The notes under the pieces are model-generated. The model was not told the origin of the DNA and searched no databases. It saw only the letters and a list, made by a program, of their open reading frames with translations. From positions 9,049,985-9,113,984 of the forward strand of contig NC_080058.1 in assembly GCF_026212465.1 (NCBI RefSeq): a stretch of 64,000 nt of DNA, in the 5' to 3' direction. The stretch is from Amaranthus tricolor. Its lineage: Eukaryota; Streptophyta; Magnoliopsida; Caryophyllales; Amaranthaceae. Made by a program: the position numbers and the translations under genes. Below are positions 10,836-21,519 of this stretch, in pieces (within the stretch, counting starts at the first letter, position 1; every line of letters starts with the position of its first letter).

Positions 10836-13800
10836 AATCTGCACTTAACAAAATACCCTGTCCCGGGGTACCCTTCAAATAACGAATCACTTTTAAAGCA
10901 GCCTCCCAATGCTCAATGCGTGGTTCCTGCATAAACTGAGACAATATGTGTACGGAATAGGCTAAATCCGGCCTGATGACTGCAAGATAAATTAAACGTC
11001 CAACCAATCGACGGTACACTTCCGGATCAGGCAGAAGCTCTCTATCAGCCAAGCCGAGCCTATGATTTTGTGGTATGGGAAACCCACTTGGTTTAGCCCC
11101 TAACAAACCAGCTTCATAAATAATGTCTAAGGTATATTTCCTTTGACACAAAAATAGACCTGCAGAGCTACGAGCCACTTCTATGCCCAGAAAATATTTC
11201 AAAGGACCCAGGTCCTTCATTTTGAAACAATCACTCAAATATGCTTTGAAAGTACATAATGTAGCGGAATCGTTCCCAGAAATAATGAGATCATCAACAT
11301 ACACTAAAACATTAATCTGGATATTGGCCTTAGTGAACGAAAAAAGAGAATAATCAGAATAGGACTGTAAAAAACCGTATGTTTTCAAAGCGGTGACAAG
11401 CTTTGCGAACCAACATCTGGGAGCTTGTTTGAGACCATACAATGACTTACGTAATCTGCAGACCAAGGAAGGATCCGAACTCTCAAACCCAGGGGGCAGT
11501 TTCATGTATACTTCTTCAGCGAGATCACCGTGCGAAAAGGCATTATGAACATCCATTTGATGTAGCTCCCAATTTTTGGAAGCAGCAATGGCCAAAAAAA
11601 TCCGAACTGTTGTCATTTTTGCAACCGGAGCAAACGTCTCATTATAGTCAATGCCTTCTTGTTGATGATTACCTAAGACAACCAACCTAGATTTGAGTCG
11701 TTCAACTGCGCCATTGGACAAATATTTGGTCCTGTAAACTCACTGACTACCGAGAGCCTTTTTACCGGGAGGAAGAGGTTCCAAAGTCCATGTACCATAA
11801 GCCTCGAGAGCTTGAATTTCCTCCTGCATGGATTTCTGCCAACCAGCATGTTTCATCGCTTCTTTAAAGGACTTGGGGTCAGTACCATTAATAATAGCTG
11901 CAATAAACTTTCGATAATGTACTGAAAAATTGTCACAGTGAATATAATATGCTAAGGGATACAGAGTACCTGAAGTGTGATCGGAGGACGGTGCCGGGAG
12001 AGAAGGAGACTGACTTTTAGCAAACACGGATGCGGTGACGTGGTCGCGAAGCTTGACCGAAGGAAACTTTGTACGAAATCCACGTTCCATGTTATCGGTA
12101 CCCGAAATATCATTAGCAGCGACAACTGACGATGGAGCAGCACTGCCCGAGTGAGCTTCTACTAGAAGAGTATCAGGGGCAACAGGATGCGTGGGCACAG
12201 AAGCTGTCGTAGGCTGAGCTTGTGGGGACTGCTGCACCATAAGCTGTGGTATTCCGCTTTCGTAACCATTACGCACAATTCCTTGCCCCTCAATGTCACA
12301 GTTATCATCACAACTACCAAGATCACAAAAATCCTCATGTATATCCCCATGTTCCACAATATTCGAACCAACATTGACATCCTCCAAACACCCAAACGGA
12401 AAAACATCTTCAATAAACTTAACATCACGAGATACAAGAAATTCTTTTGATTCAAGATCATACAAATTCCATCCCTTTTTTCCGAAAGGATACCCCATGA
12501 ATACACATTTCTGACTTTTGCTTGCGAATTTGTCTCCGTTGGTCTTTTGATTGTGAGCAAAGCATAAACAGCCAAAGGTACGAATAGCATTAAAAGCGGG
12601 TGGTTTATGAAAAAGAATCTCAAAGGGTGTCTTATTTTGCAAGAGGGGTGTTGGAGTACGATTAATTAAATGAGCAGCCGCGAGTACACACTCCCCCCAA
12701 AAATAAATCGGCAATTGAGCTTGAAATCTCAAGGCTCTTGCCACACTCAAAATATGTTTGTGTTTGCGCTCAACCCTTCCGTTTTGCTGTGGAGTACCCA
12801 CACAAGAAGTTTGAAAAATAATATCGGTGGCCGTAAAATAATCAATCAAACATTTAAATTCTGTACCATTATCACTTTGAACAATTTTAACAGTTTGAGA
12901 TGTCTATCAACCATAGCAAAAAAAGCCATAAATATTGGGAAAACTTCGGTTTTATCAAGCAATAAATAAATCCACATAGCTTTAGAAAAGTCATCAACAA
13001 TTGTTAAAAAATAACGAGCCCCACAAGAAGATCCATGTCGATAAGGCCCCCATAAATCACAATGAATTTTCTCAAATATTCTAGTGCATTTATTTTCACT
13101 TAACGGAAAAACATCCCTATGATGCTTAGCACGAAAACACACTTTACAATCTTTTGCTAAATGAACCTTATTACTACTAACATGGGGAAGTAACTTTATT
13201 ACTTTTTCGGAAGGATGGCCAAGACGCCTATGCCAGAGTTCTAGAGCCGAAGTAGCTTCGATTGCGGTCACCATCTCATGTTTGCTAAAATAGTACAATC
13301 CATCTCTCCTAGTGGTCGTTCCAATCAGCGCCTTCGTTTGGTCCTGTATAACACACATATTAGAATTGAAGGTGACAATAGTTTGTAAATTATCATTAAG
13401 TTGGGATACGGAAAGTAAATTGCAACTCAAATGAGGTGCATATAGAACATGATGAAGAGTAATCGTATCGGATAAACGAACCGATCCTTCCATAGAAGCA
13501 ACTACGGTTTCGCCGTTTGGCAAACCAACAGAACAATGAATGTGACGAATGGAAAGTAACCATGACTTATCACCTGTGACGTGATGAGTAGCGCCTGAAT
13601 CAATTATCCAAGAGGATACATCAAACTTACCATTTAGGCGATTTTCTGGTATTGTAGCATTACCAAAGAATCCCGTAATAGCTCTCCATTGCTTGGGCGT
13701 GAAAACTGACGCAGGTGATGCTGATTCAAGAGCATAACCAGCAGCAGCATTGGCAGAGGCATGTGATACGGACGCGGGAATACGACCACCAGCTTCAGTG

Positions 13801-14722
13801 ACGCACATACCTCCTTTCCCTCGAGCAGCTGTGTGTTTCAGACCTTTGCTTTTATCATTCCAACCATCCGGATACCCAACAATGTCAAAGCATCGCGTAG
13901 CCTCGAGGAGGAGTGTCCCGGAATCTGACAGTAAGAACACACTACTGTGCTGCTGCGTCCTCGACCAGTACCTGCTGTGGTACGAAGAGCAAACCCGACA
14001 GCAGGAGTGGTCTCCTCCCTCACGTGATCAAGGCCACGAACCAGTTCTTCTTGTGAAACTTGTTGATATGCCTTGTTTAGTGAGGGTAGAGGATCTTGAG
14101 CAAGAATGGTGGATCGTGTATTAGCATAATAATCAGAGTGCAACCCAAGTAAAAATTGGTGCAATCTATCATCCTCACGCCTTTTCTCATGTTGCTTGCC
14201 AACATTGCAAGTACATCGACCACACTTACAACAAATCAAAGGTTCAAATTGAGCAAGAGCATCCCATAAAACTTTTAATTTACTAAAATAAACAGCAACA
14301 GTCATAGTTTTAGTTTGTTCACAACGATTAATTTGAGACTTTAAGTGTTGAATACGAGAACCATTGACAACGCAAAACCGTTCATGCAAATCAGTCCATA
14401 AATGCTTAGCATTATCATAATTAGACAACATACTTTTTACCTCCGGATCAATGGTATTCATAAGCCATGAAACGAGTATACAATGAACAACGACCCAATC
14501 CTCCTTTGTTGCGGGTGGAGCATAATTAGTGATGGTGCCATCGAGGAATCCGAATTTGCGACGAGAGGAAAGAGCTATGTATATGGCGTGTGCCCATGAA
14601 TCGAAGTTGTCAAGTTTGAGTCGAACCGGAGTAATAAAATCTCCTGGACGATCATGTGCGCCGAGGTAGAAAGGATAGGTGGAATCAAGTTTTTGTGGCT
14701 GCAGTGTATTGTCGCCAGCCAT
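10836..14722 (-). mobile_element. Ty1/Copia retrotransposon, gag-pol, 3'-truncated
   Basis: On the minus strand, gag starts with MAGDNTLQPQKLDS at 14722 and ends in a zinc knuckle (CSYCQIPGH) whose last Cys lies in another frame (CFDIVGYPDGW), so a frameshift lies near 13900. Protease (WIIDSGATHHVTG, about 13600), GAG-pre-integrase (LWHRRLGHPSEK), and integrase with its zinc finger (CKVCFRAKHH) and core (HCDLWGPYRHGS, TIVDDFSKAMW, GTPQQNGRVERKH) follow. A second frame change lies near 12850-12900. RT (about 11740-10990) has [28 protein letters not shown] and an intact YVDDL. An in-frame TGA near 11740 replaces the expected Trp in GSQWVY. RNase H and the 3' LTR are missing. It is younger-looking than its neighbour but not functional as it stands. 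Confidence 0.94.
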
Positions 14723-14756
14723 GAAGGTAGAAAAAAAAAACTAACCCTTGCTACCA

Positions 14757-15013
14757 TGAAAGAATAAGAAGCATGTATGTTTCTAAAAATGTTTTTGCTC
14801 CCCCTCCTTAATTACAATGTATCTTTATATAAGGTTGAGATCTAATTAAGTAAACTTGGCCTAAAAACATACCACAAGATAATATTACCATATAGCTAAT
14901 ATTCCCAATCTCCTAGAATAATGCTATATGATATTGTTGTCATATAACTAATATTGATATCAATTACAATATTTCCAAATATTCCCAATAATTTTGCTTT
15001 CCCTTTGACAACT
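14757..15013 (-). repeat. 5' LTR of the minus-strand Copia element
   Basis: The LTR lies just upstream of gag. On the minus strand it ends ...CTTTCA at 14757, followed at once by TGGTAGCAAGGG, which resembles a degenerate initiator-Met tRNA primer-binding site (TGGTATCAGAGC). A TATA box (TTATATAAAG) lies near 14825-14835. The outer end is uncertain; GTTGTCAAAGGG or ATTGGGAATATT near 14985-15013 are candidates. No matching 3' LTR exists in the window. Confidence 0.6.
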
Positions 15014-15142
15014 GTATTTTCGATTATAAGGATGCATCAGTCCTAATATGTGGTGTAATGAAATAATACAAACAGCTTTTCTCTCTTTTTCATTTTCTTA
15101 TCTTGTATCCGATAGTGCTGCAATACCTATCCCCTTAATGCT

Positions 15143-15746
15143 CACAAGGGCACAACTTCCTACAGGCATACTAACAATCTCTTTTAACTTCTCTACATTG
15201 GGCTTATACAACCAATAATCCCCTGTATGCCAAATCAAATCATCTCACCTAAATATTTCAATCATTGGCTCACATTTCGAGACAAACTCAGCATAAACAT
15301 CCTTATCTTCGTTAATTCCCCCATAATTCTCCACCAATAAATGAGCAGTAGATAGACTTACTTGTAACCTACGCACATCTCTAATCCCCTTCTTCAAATA
15401 ACTACCACATTTTCCACATGGTAATTTTGCCACAACCATATGTAGCCGAACATACTTTCCAACATCTGGGAGGGGAATTTGTGGGCACTTCCTATGCAAG
15501 TCAGTCTCGTTAATCGTCTCAGGGAACAGTTTTTTCCAAGTGACATTCAGGGAAACAGACTCGAAATTTATAATTACAGACTCGGCAAATTCGCCTAAAC
15601 TGGATTGATCTGAATATTCAAAATTGATAAAACCCACTTTCAAGGACTTGTTATGGTTTAAGTGGGCCCCATGAATGATCTCGAGTATTTTTGAAGGTTT
15701 ACCATTGTTGTAACTGTTAGATTTGAAGGTTTACCATTGTTGTAAC
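15143..15746 (-). pseudogene. GUX-like glycosyltransferase, N-terminal exon fragment
   Basis: The minus-strand reading from about 15746 gives PSKILEIIHG, SLKVGFINFEYSD, VTWKKLFPE, CPQIPLPDVGKY, VVAKLPCGKCG, GIRDVRRLQVSLSTAHLLVE and, after a stop, DDLIWHTGDYWLYKPNVEKL and MPVGSCAL. Each motif has a counterpart in exon 1 of the intact GUX gene at 20679-21519. A premature TGA near 15246 replaces the Cys of FRCDDL. The N-terminal membrane anchor is missing, because a TRIM element starts at 15747 inside the reading frame. With the fragment at 7782-8137 it represents one dead GUX copy interrupted by about 7 kb of Copia sequence. Confidence 0.88.
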
Positions 15747-15753
15747 TGTTAGA
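15690..15753. repeat. 32-bp tandem duplication at the TRIM border
   Basis: TTTGAAGGTTTACCATTG occurs at 15690 and again at 15722, each copy ending in GTAACTGTTAGA. The second copy runs into the first bases of the TRIM LTR at 15747. Confidence 0.85.
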
Positions 15754-16033
15754 GTATATAACATATCTTGGGGCCTCAACCATCAGCTTAAGCTTTTGGT
15801 TGAGTTGGTTCCTTAACATGGTATCAGAGTCAACGTGACAAGAGGTCACGGGTTCGAATCTCAATCACCACTTATTTAAGTGGAATATTTAGCACCAGGT
15901 ATGAGGAGGGTCTGTGCTGCATCTACACATCTAGCCTAAAGGGCTCTTGTGTAAAGGGGTGTGTTAGAGTATATAACATATCCTGGAGCCTCAAACATCA
16001 GCTTAAGCTTTTGGTTGAGTTGATTTTTTGACA
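15747..16033 (+). mobile_element. TRIM (small non-autonomous LTR element), copy 1
   Basis: Two 72-bp direct repeats at 15747-15818 and 15962-16033 start TGTTAGAGTATATAACATAT and end in ACA. TGGTATCAGAG, the usual initiator-Met tRNA primer site, follows the first repeat directly at 15819. A short purine tract (AAAGGGG) precedes the second repeat. The internal part is about 143 bases and non-coding. Total length of 287 bases fits TRIM elements. A clean 5-bp target duplication is not seen (GTAAC on the left, AATAA on the right). Confidence 0.85.
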
Positions 16034-17957
16034 AATAACAAATGAGTAGATGATGGAAGAAGATTGCATCGAGGAGGAGTATGGAGAAAGAGAAGAGGAG
16101 GATTATTATGAGATTAGATGGAGATGGTAAGTTGTGCTTTGTGAAAAATGCCCATTTCTTAAATCATAAGGACTTTGTGGTGTGTTGATATGGATTTTAT
16201 TGCATTATTTTGTGGAAAAGAACGATCAAAAATATATGATAAATTTATTGAAAAGTTGTTTTTGTTAAGTTTAATTTTAGTTTTGGAGTATTACACAAAT
16301 TGTTATATGAGACGAAGATGCGTATTTTATGTTTGAATTAAATAGCCAATCTAATATATATTAGGAGAATATGAACTTTTTGTTTGAAATCGTGTTATTG
16401 AGGGACGATTTATTTCAATAGTACCTCATAACTATATAATGAAATCATTTTGGTGTACATTTCAATAATAGAGAAAAATAGATTTTAAGCATATTTAATG
16501 TATAGAAAATAGATCAGCAAGATGTTATTTCTTTTAGGAAACATTTTGAATTTTGTTGCCTTTTCTAATGATATACTTCCAAGTTTGATCTTAAGTTTGT
16601 GTGAATATAACATTAATGATATGATTTGTTTCGATTCTTCCTAAATCTATTTTAAATGTAATCTTAATATTCAAGTTTGTAATAAGTTTACTCATGGATA
16701 TGTGTCATGGTTATAAGCCCATACAGTTCCGCATATAGTTAGAGTCCAGAGGAAAAGTTACGGATAGATCATACTCATACCCTCTTGAGGATGAAGCCAT
16801 AAGGAATGCACGCGATAATTAAACTCGCATGTAATGAAAGCCCTGCAAAATAAAAGATGATTAATTAGCACCAAGATAACATGGAAAAAAAGTTACTTGC
16901 AAAACACAAAACAAGTTGGACTAAAATTATATCATTTGAAAAACATTAAATAAATAAATAAATAAATAATAAAAATAAAATAAGAAAGAAAAATAAAAAA
17001 TAAAAACTACATAACAAAAAGAGGTAAGTAAAATATGACTATTAAAAGTCTATAATTATTTAGAAAACTAAGTACCAATTAACATATGGCAAGTATATGA
17101 TAACAAATCAATTAGGATTAGATCTCCTTATAAGAGTATAAGACTATTAGTAGACTATATTAGATAGATTCTTGCGTAAAATACAGATGTAATAAATGTT
17201 TACTTATATGAATATATTAATATTAATTTATAAAATTAATTCATTTTCAACATAAAGTTAATCTTTAAATCTTTCTATTTATTGTAATAATATATTTCAA
17301 TTGACAAAGCGAAGAAATAATTTATTATACAACTATATTAAAAATATATGTGAAAAAATACATAAAAATTACCATCAATCAATAAAATTTTATCAAGTGA
17401 TATATCGTTAAGCTTTATTATATTGATGAAATCACCCAAGTAAATCAAGAAATGTCCATCAATGGTTTTTATTAAATTTTAATTACTATAATTGTAACAT
17501 GCAATAGAATACTTTGTTTATTATAAAAAAATAATTCTTTATGACAATTTAATTTTTACAACTTAATTTAAATTATTTTTATAAAATAAATATTAATAAA
17601 ATAAAAATTGTATCAAGTTTTTTATTAATTCAAGTACTCAAAACTAAAATTGCGTTGAGTTTTATTTTAGTATAAGAAAATCTCTCTTTTAATTATAAAA
17701 GGCCTTAATTTTAAAAATTTATAAAAATTAAACATAACCCTAAAATTGTTTGTTACGCGGCTGCCAAATGATGGATAGAATTGTAGTGCTAAGATACATG
17801 ATTTAACACATGCATTTCTCCCATTGTGGAATTGACCGGCCTGTAAAATCTATAAAAATCAAACAATTCATTTCTCAGGCTTTTTGTAAAATTCAAATCC
17901 CCCATATGACCTTCAGCGATAGCTACTTAAATGTTCTGGAACAAGCTTGCTCTTTAA
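16034..17957. other. Intergenic, AT-rich, no gene seen
   Basis: The stretch is mostly low-complexity AT sequence, with an (AATA)n run near 16948-16970. Positions 16056-16130 carry an acidic open stretch (MEEDCIEEEYGEREEE) that I could not connect to any gene. Confidence 0.4.
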
Positions 17958-17959
17958 TA

Positions 17960-18234
17960 CTCCCTCCTATTCACCTTAGCAGTCCTATTTGACTTTTCAC
18001 GGATTTTAAGGAGCGTTAAAAGTGGGATCCTAATGGTAGGAAAGAGAGTGGTATTATGAGTTTTTTTTAGTGTAAGGAACAAAAATTAGTATAGGTAATG
18101 GAGGGTATAATTGAAAATAGGATAAAGTTACTAAGGGCATAAAAGGCAAAAACCCATACCAAAAATAGAAATGGGACAATTAAAGTGACTTGACCATAAA
18201 AGGAAATGAGACACATAAGCTAAATAGGAGGGAG
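17960..18234. mobile_element. Stowaway-type (Tc1/mariner) MITE
   Basis: The 275-bp segment begins CTCCCTCCTATTCACCTTAG and ends CTAAATAGGAGGGAG, its near-perfect inverted complement. It is flanked on both sides by TA (17958-17959 and 18235-18236). CTCCCTCC ends and TA duplications are characteristic of plant Stowaway MITEs. Confidence 0.93.
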
Positions 18235-18684
18235 TATATTTTTTTTTAAGGTTGTTAAGTTTAATTTCTTAAAATAAAAATTTATTTCCCAATTATTACG
18301 AGTGCTTTATATTTATTTTAGCATATTATCCACTAATATCTCTAAGAAGATCTAATCCTGATTATAATATTTGGCCAGATGAATTCTTTATCAAAACGTT
18401 CCAAATTAATTTATAATCGAATTTGGGGTTATGAATCATGAAACATGCGGCTAGATAATATTGGTGTTGATAAAAGGGTTTTGTATCAAAAAATTAATTC
18501 GGCAATTTTGTAGAAATTATGAAGCAAAACAACAATCAATTTGTTTCCATTTTCAATCTCTTTACTAATCCATCAATAAGATTGTCTTTCAAACTCTTAA
18601 TTTTTGCATTACTTTATTTTTAATTTTGAGCTGGACTCGGCTTGTATTTGGCCCCTTACACACGTGGATTCGTAAATTTATCAA
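18235..18684. other. Spacer between a MITE and a CACTA element, no gene seen
   Basis: AT-rich sequence. The right end (about 18650-18684) was probably the original 3' end or 3' UTR of the neighbouring GUX gene before the CACTA insertion. Confidence 0.4.
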
Positions 18685-19049
18685 CACTACAACATAATTT
18701 GCTTTTAGTAGGATATATTTAACGATATTCAATTTAAATGTCGATATTGCAAATTGCTAATAGTATATATAGAAGATTTAGTGGCATTTATTAGACCCTT
18801 TAGCCGCATACTAGAAAATCACACTAAAACATTTTGCAGTATAAGATCTAATGGCATTTCTCATAACTACCACTATAGACTATCGTAACAATTATATATG
18901 CCACTAAAGGCCAAATAAAGTGTCGCTAAATCACTTTATGGTGGAACTTAAAATAAAAACTAATAATTATTACATTAAAAATATGAATTAGTGACATTTT
19001 TTTAATGCCACTAAATCTAATATCACAAAAAATTAAATTTATTATAGTG
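18685..19049. mobile_element. Short non-autonomous CACTA (En/Spm) element
   Basis: The 365-bp segment has inverted ends CACTACAACATAATTTG (left) and CACTATAATAAATTTAA (right, minus strand). It is flanked by the 3-bp duplication CAA at 18682-18684 and 19050-19052. Subterminal copies of GCCACTAAA/TTTAGTGGC repeat inside it. CACTA ends, a 3-bp duplication and subterminal repeats define this superfamily. The right end overlaps the last codons of the GUX gene. Confidence 0.92.
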
Positions 19050-21519
19050 CAATGAGATGTTCTCGAGCTCTCGGTTTTTTATTGTGAACACCTTTATCTT
19101 GTTTCTTTGTCGTCCCACAATATCTTTTCAGCTTCTTTGGCATTGCATCATAAACTTGCCACCAATATGCATGAGCATCATCACTTGCAAAACGATGATT
19201 CTCTAGTCTATCCCAATTACAATCATAACTTGTATTACATAACCATGGTTTTGTTCCTAGGAAATGAATTGTGTACCTATCCTTAGGAACAAGTATCTCT
19301 CTTTTTCCTTCACTAAAAATCTTCATAAAGTTTATTTTCAACGTTAGTCTGTGCCACCAAGTTAAGACCTCATTTAAATATCCTTGATCTCCACCATTGT
19401 ATGAATTAAGACTGAAACGCTTGGCCATAAGATCGTCAAAAAAGCACTTAGATGGCTCAAGGACCATAATTCCCGTGTTAAAAAGCCACTTATCATTTGG
19501 TGCAGCGGAAAGTTGAGGTAAGTTAAAGAAATGGTCAATATTACGAAGAACTATAAAATCAGAATCGATGTAAATGAGTTTCTCATACTCGACTAATTCC
19601 CAAATTCGTAACTTGCTATAGTTCCACTTGTTATAGGCATCCATCTTGCGGTTAGGGCTATCGATTCGTTCAATCCGTTTTACTATCCAACCGGCCAATT
19701 GGAGCCTTAAGATGGAGTGATGAGATATGGTATGATCCGCAAGAAGGACTAGTTCCTTGGTGGTATTAGTTTGGAGAATACTTTGCGCTAAAGCTATAGC
19801 TCCACATACATAGTCCTCAGATGAATGGATAATTGTTACGTAGGCTTCTCTTGGTGCGTACGTGCTTGTAGATCTTGGCACACTTTGAAGCTCGTGTAGA
19901 AATTGATTTCCATTGGCTAGCAACTCTCTACTTCCTGAGCAATATAATTAACTAAATGAGTTCTAATTGAAATTTGTCTTGGTGTGTGTAGAAATTACGT
20001 TATATGCGAGTAATAACAATGCCCTCTAAATAATAGAAACAACTTAAAATAAATATAGATATTGTTTCTAGTATAATTAATAAGTGTCGTCACTCTTGGA
20101 GAGATGTATGTGAAAAAAATAATTAGATTTGGATTTGAGTCTAGGATCTTTAGACACAGATATTTTTTTGAACCCATTTAAGACTCATTCTCTCTCTCGA
20201 TTCATTTAAGACCTACATTCTCTTTTTGGATCTATTTAAGACTCAGACTTGTTAGTCCAATTCTAGACCTAACCTATTATACAACCCAAAATCAATTTTA
20301 ATTTCGTTCAAATCTTAGACTCAATTTAGACTTAAATACAAGCCATAGACGACCTATTTTAGTACTAATAAAACCTTTAAAATATAAAAAAGTTTAAGTA
20401 TGAATAATTAAATCAAAATTAATTTAGGACCTGTTTAGAACCCTAGACCATCAAATTCAGCAAATTTAGATACGGGTCCAAAATTTTTATCATACCCTAA
20501 AAGTTTGAATATGAATATGAATTCATAATAATATAAGTTAATAATTTTGGGTTCGGATTTGATTGGATCTGACCCAAGACCATCCCAAAGTCGTTCCTAA
20601 CTAACACAAAATCAATGTAAAGAATATCGTTTTACATAGGTAGATAAGCTGAAAAAAAACAAATAATTTATCCGGTACCTTTCTCTTCTGAAGATCCAGC
20701 ATAAGGATGATGGAGAGCACAACTTCCCACGGGCATGCCAATCATCTCCTTCAACTTCTTAACATTAGGCTTATACACCCAATAATCCCCTTTATGCCAT
20801 AGCAAATCATCACACCTAAATAATTCCACCATGGGCTCATTACATTTTCCAACAAACACAGCATAAACCTTCTTCTCTTTGCTACTAATCCCATTCTCAA
20901 CTACCAAATGAGCTGTTGCAAGACTTATTTGTAGCCTATGAACATCTCTAATTCCCTCCTTTAAGCAATTCCCATTCATGTTGATTTCCTCCTTTCCTTT
21001 TGTGCATGGCAATTTTGCCACCACGACATCGAGCCCAGAGTATGTCCCGTGCTTTGGCATGGGAATCTCTGGGCACGAGTCTTTGGTTTGGGTCTCATCC
21101 AACCATTCTGGAAAAAGTTTTTCCCAAGTGATGTTAGATGAGATTGGCTCAAGCTTTATGTTTACAATTTCTACGGTCCCACCAAAATTTAAGTATGAAT
21201 GTGGTGGGTCCTCAAAATTGATTAAACCTACTTTTAGGGTTTGATGAGGTCTTAATTGATTCTCGAGAATGACCTTAAACAATTCCGGTGGTTTAATCTT
21301 GTTTGGATGAAACGAAGACTGAGGTTGAGATGGTTTTGCTTGGATAAGGAGGTGCTCAACATGAAAAAAATTAGGGTTTGAGAAGAATACATTGCCTAAA
21401 AGGAGTAGAAGGAAGAATATGAGGAAGAAAGAGGAGAGAAATATGGTTTTTCTCTTGTAGGAGGAAGTAAAAATGGAAGTAGTTGTTGATGATGATAGGC
21501 TTGGTTTGTAGAAAGCCAT
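19042..21519 (-). CDS. GUX-family UDP-glucuronate:xylan alpha-glucuronosyltransferase (GT8)
   Basis: Exon 1 is 21519-20679 and exon 2 is 19934-19042, joined in phase 1 with GT-AG borders; 1734 bases, 577 residues. Residues about 26-46 form one hydrophobic signal anchor, as in type II Golgi enzymes. Exon 1 carries the plant-specific stem region (LKVGLINFE, WEKLFPEWLDE, EGIRDVHRLQISLATAHLVVE, DYWVYKPNV, PVGSCALHHPYA). Exon 2 is the GT8 domain: YVTIIHSSEDYVCGAIALAQ, AYNKWNYSKLRIWEL, the metal-binding DSD at 404-406 (YIDSDFIVLRN), FNTGIMVLEPS, SYNGGDQGYLNE and HFLGTKPW. Known family members add GlcA or MeGlcA side branches to xylan. Which GUX number this is cannot be told here. The final codons and the stop come from an inserted CACTA element. 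A dead paralogue lies at 7.8-15.7 kb in the same orientation. Confidence 0.92.

Noticed and set aside
15819..15900. Possible tRNA gene because of GGTTCGAATCTC
   Set aside because: No cloverleaf or acceptor stem could be paired; the word lies in the TRIM internal region.
16056..16130. Acidic open stretch MEEDCIEEEYGEREEE next to the TRIM
   Set aside because: About 25 codons, no homologue recognised and no flanking exon.
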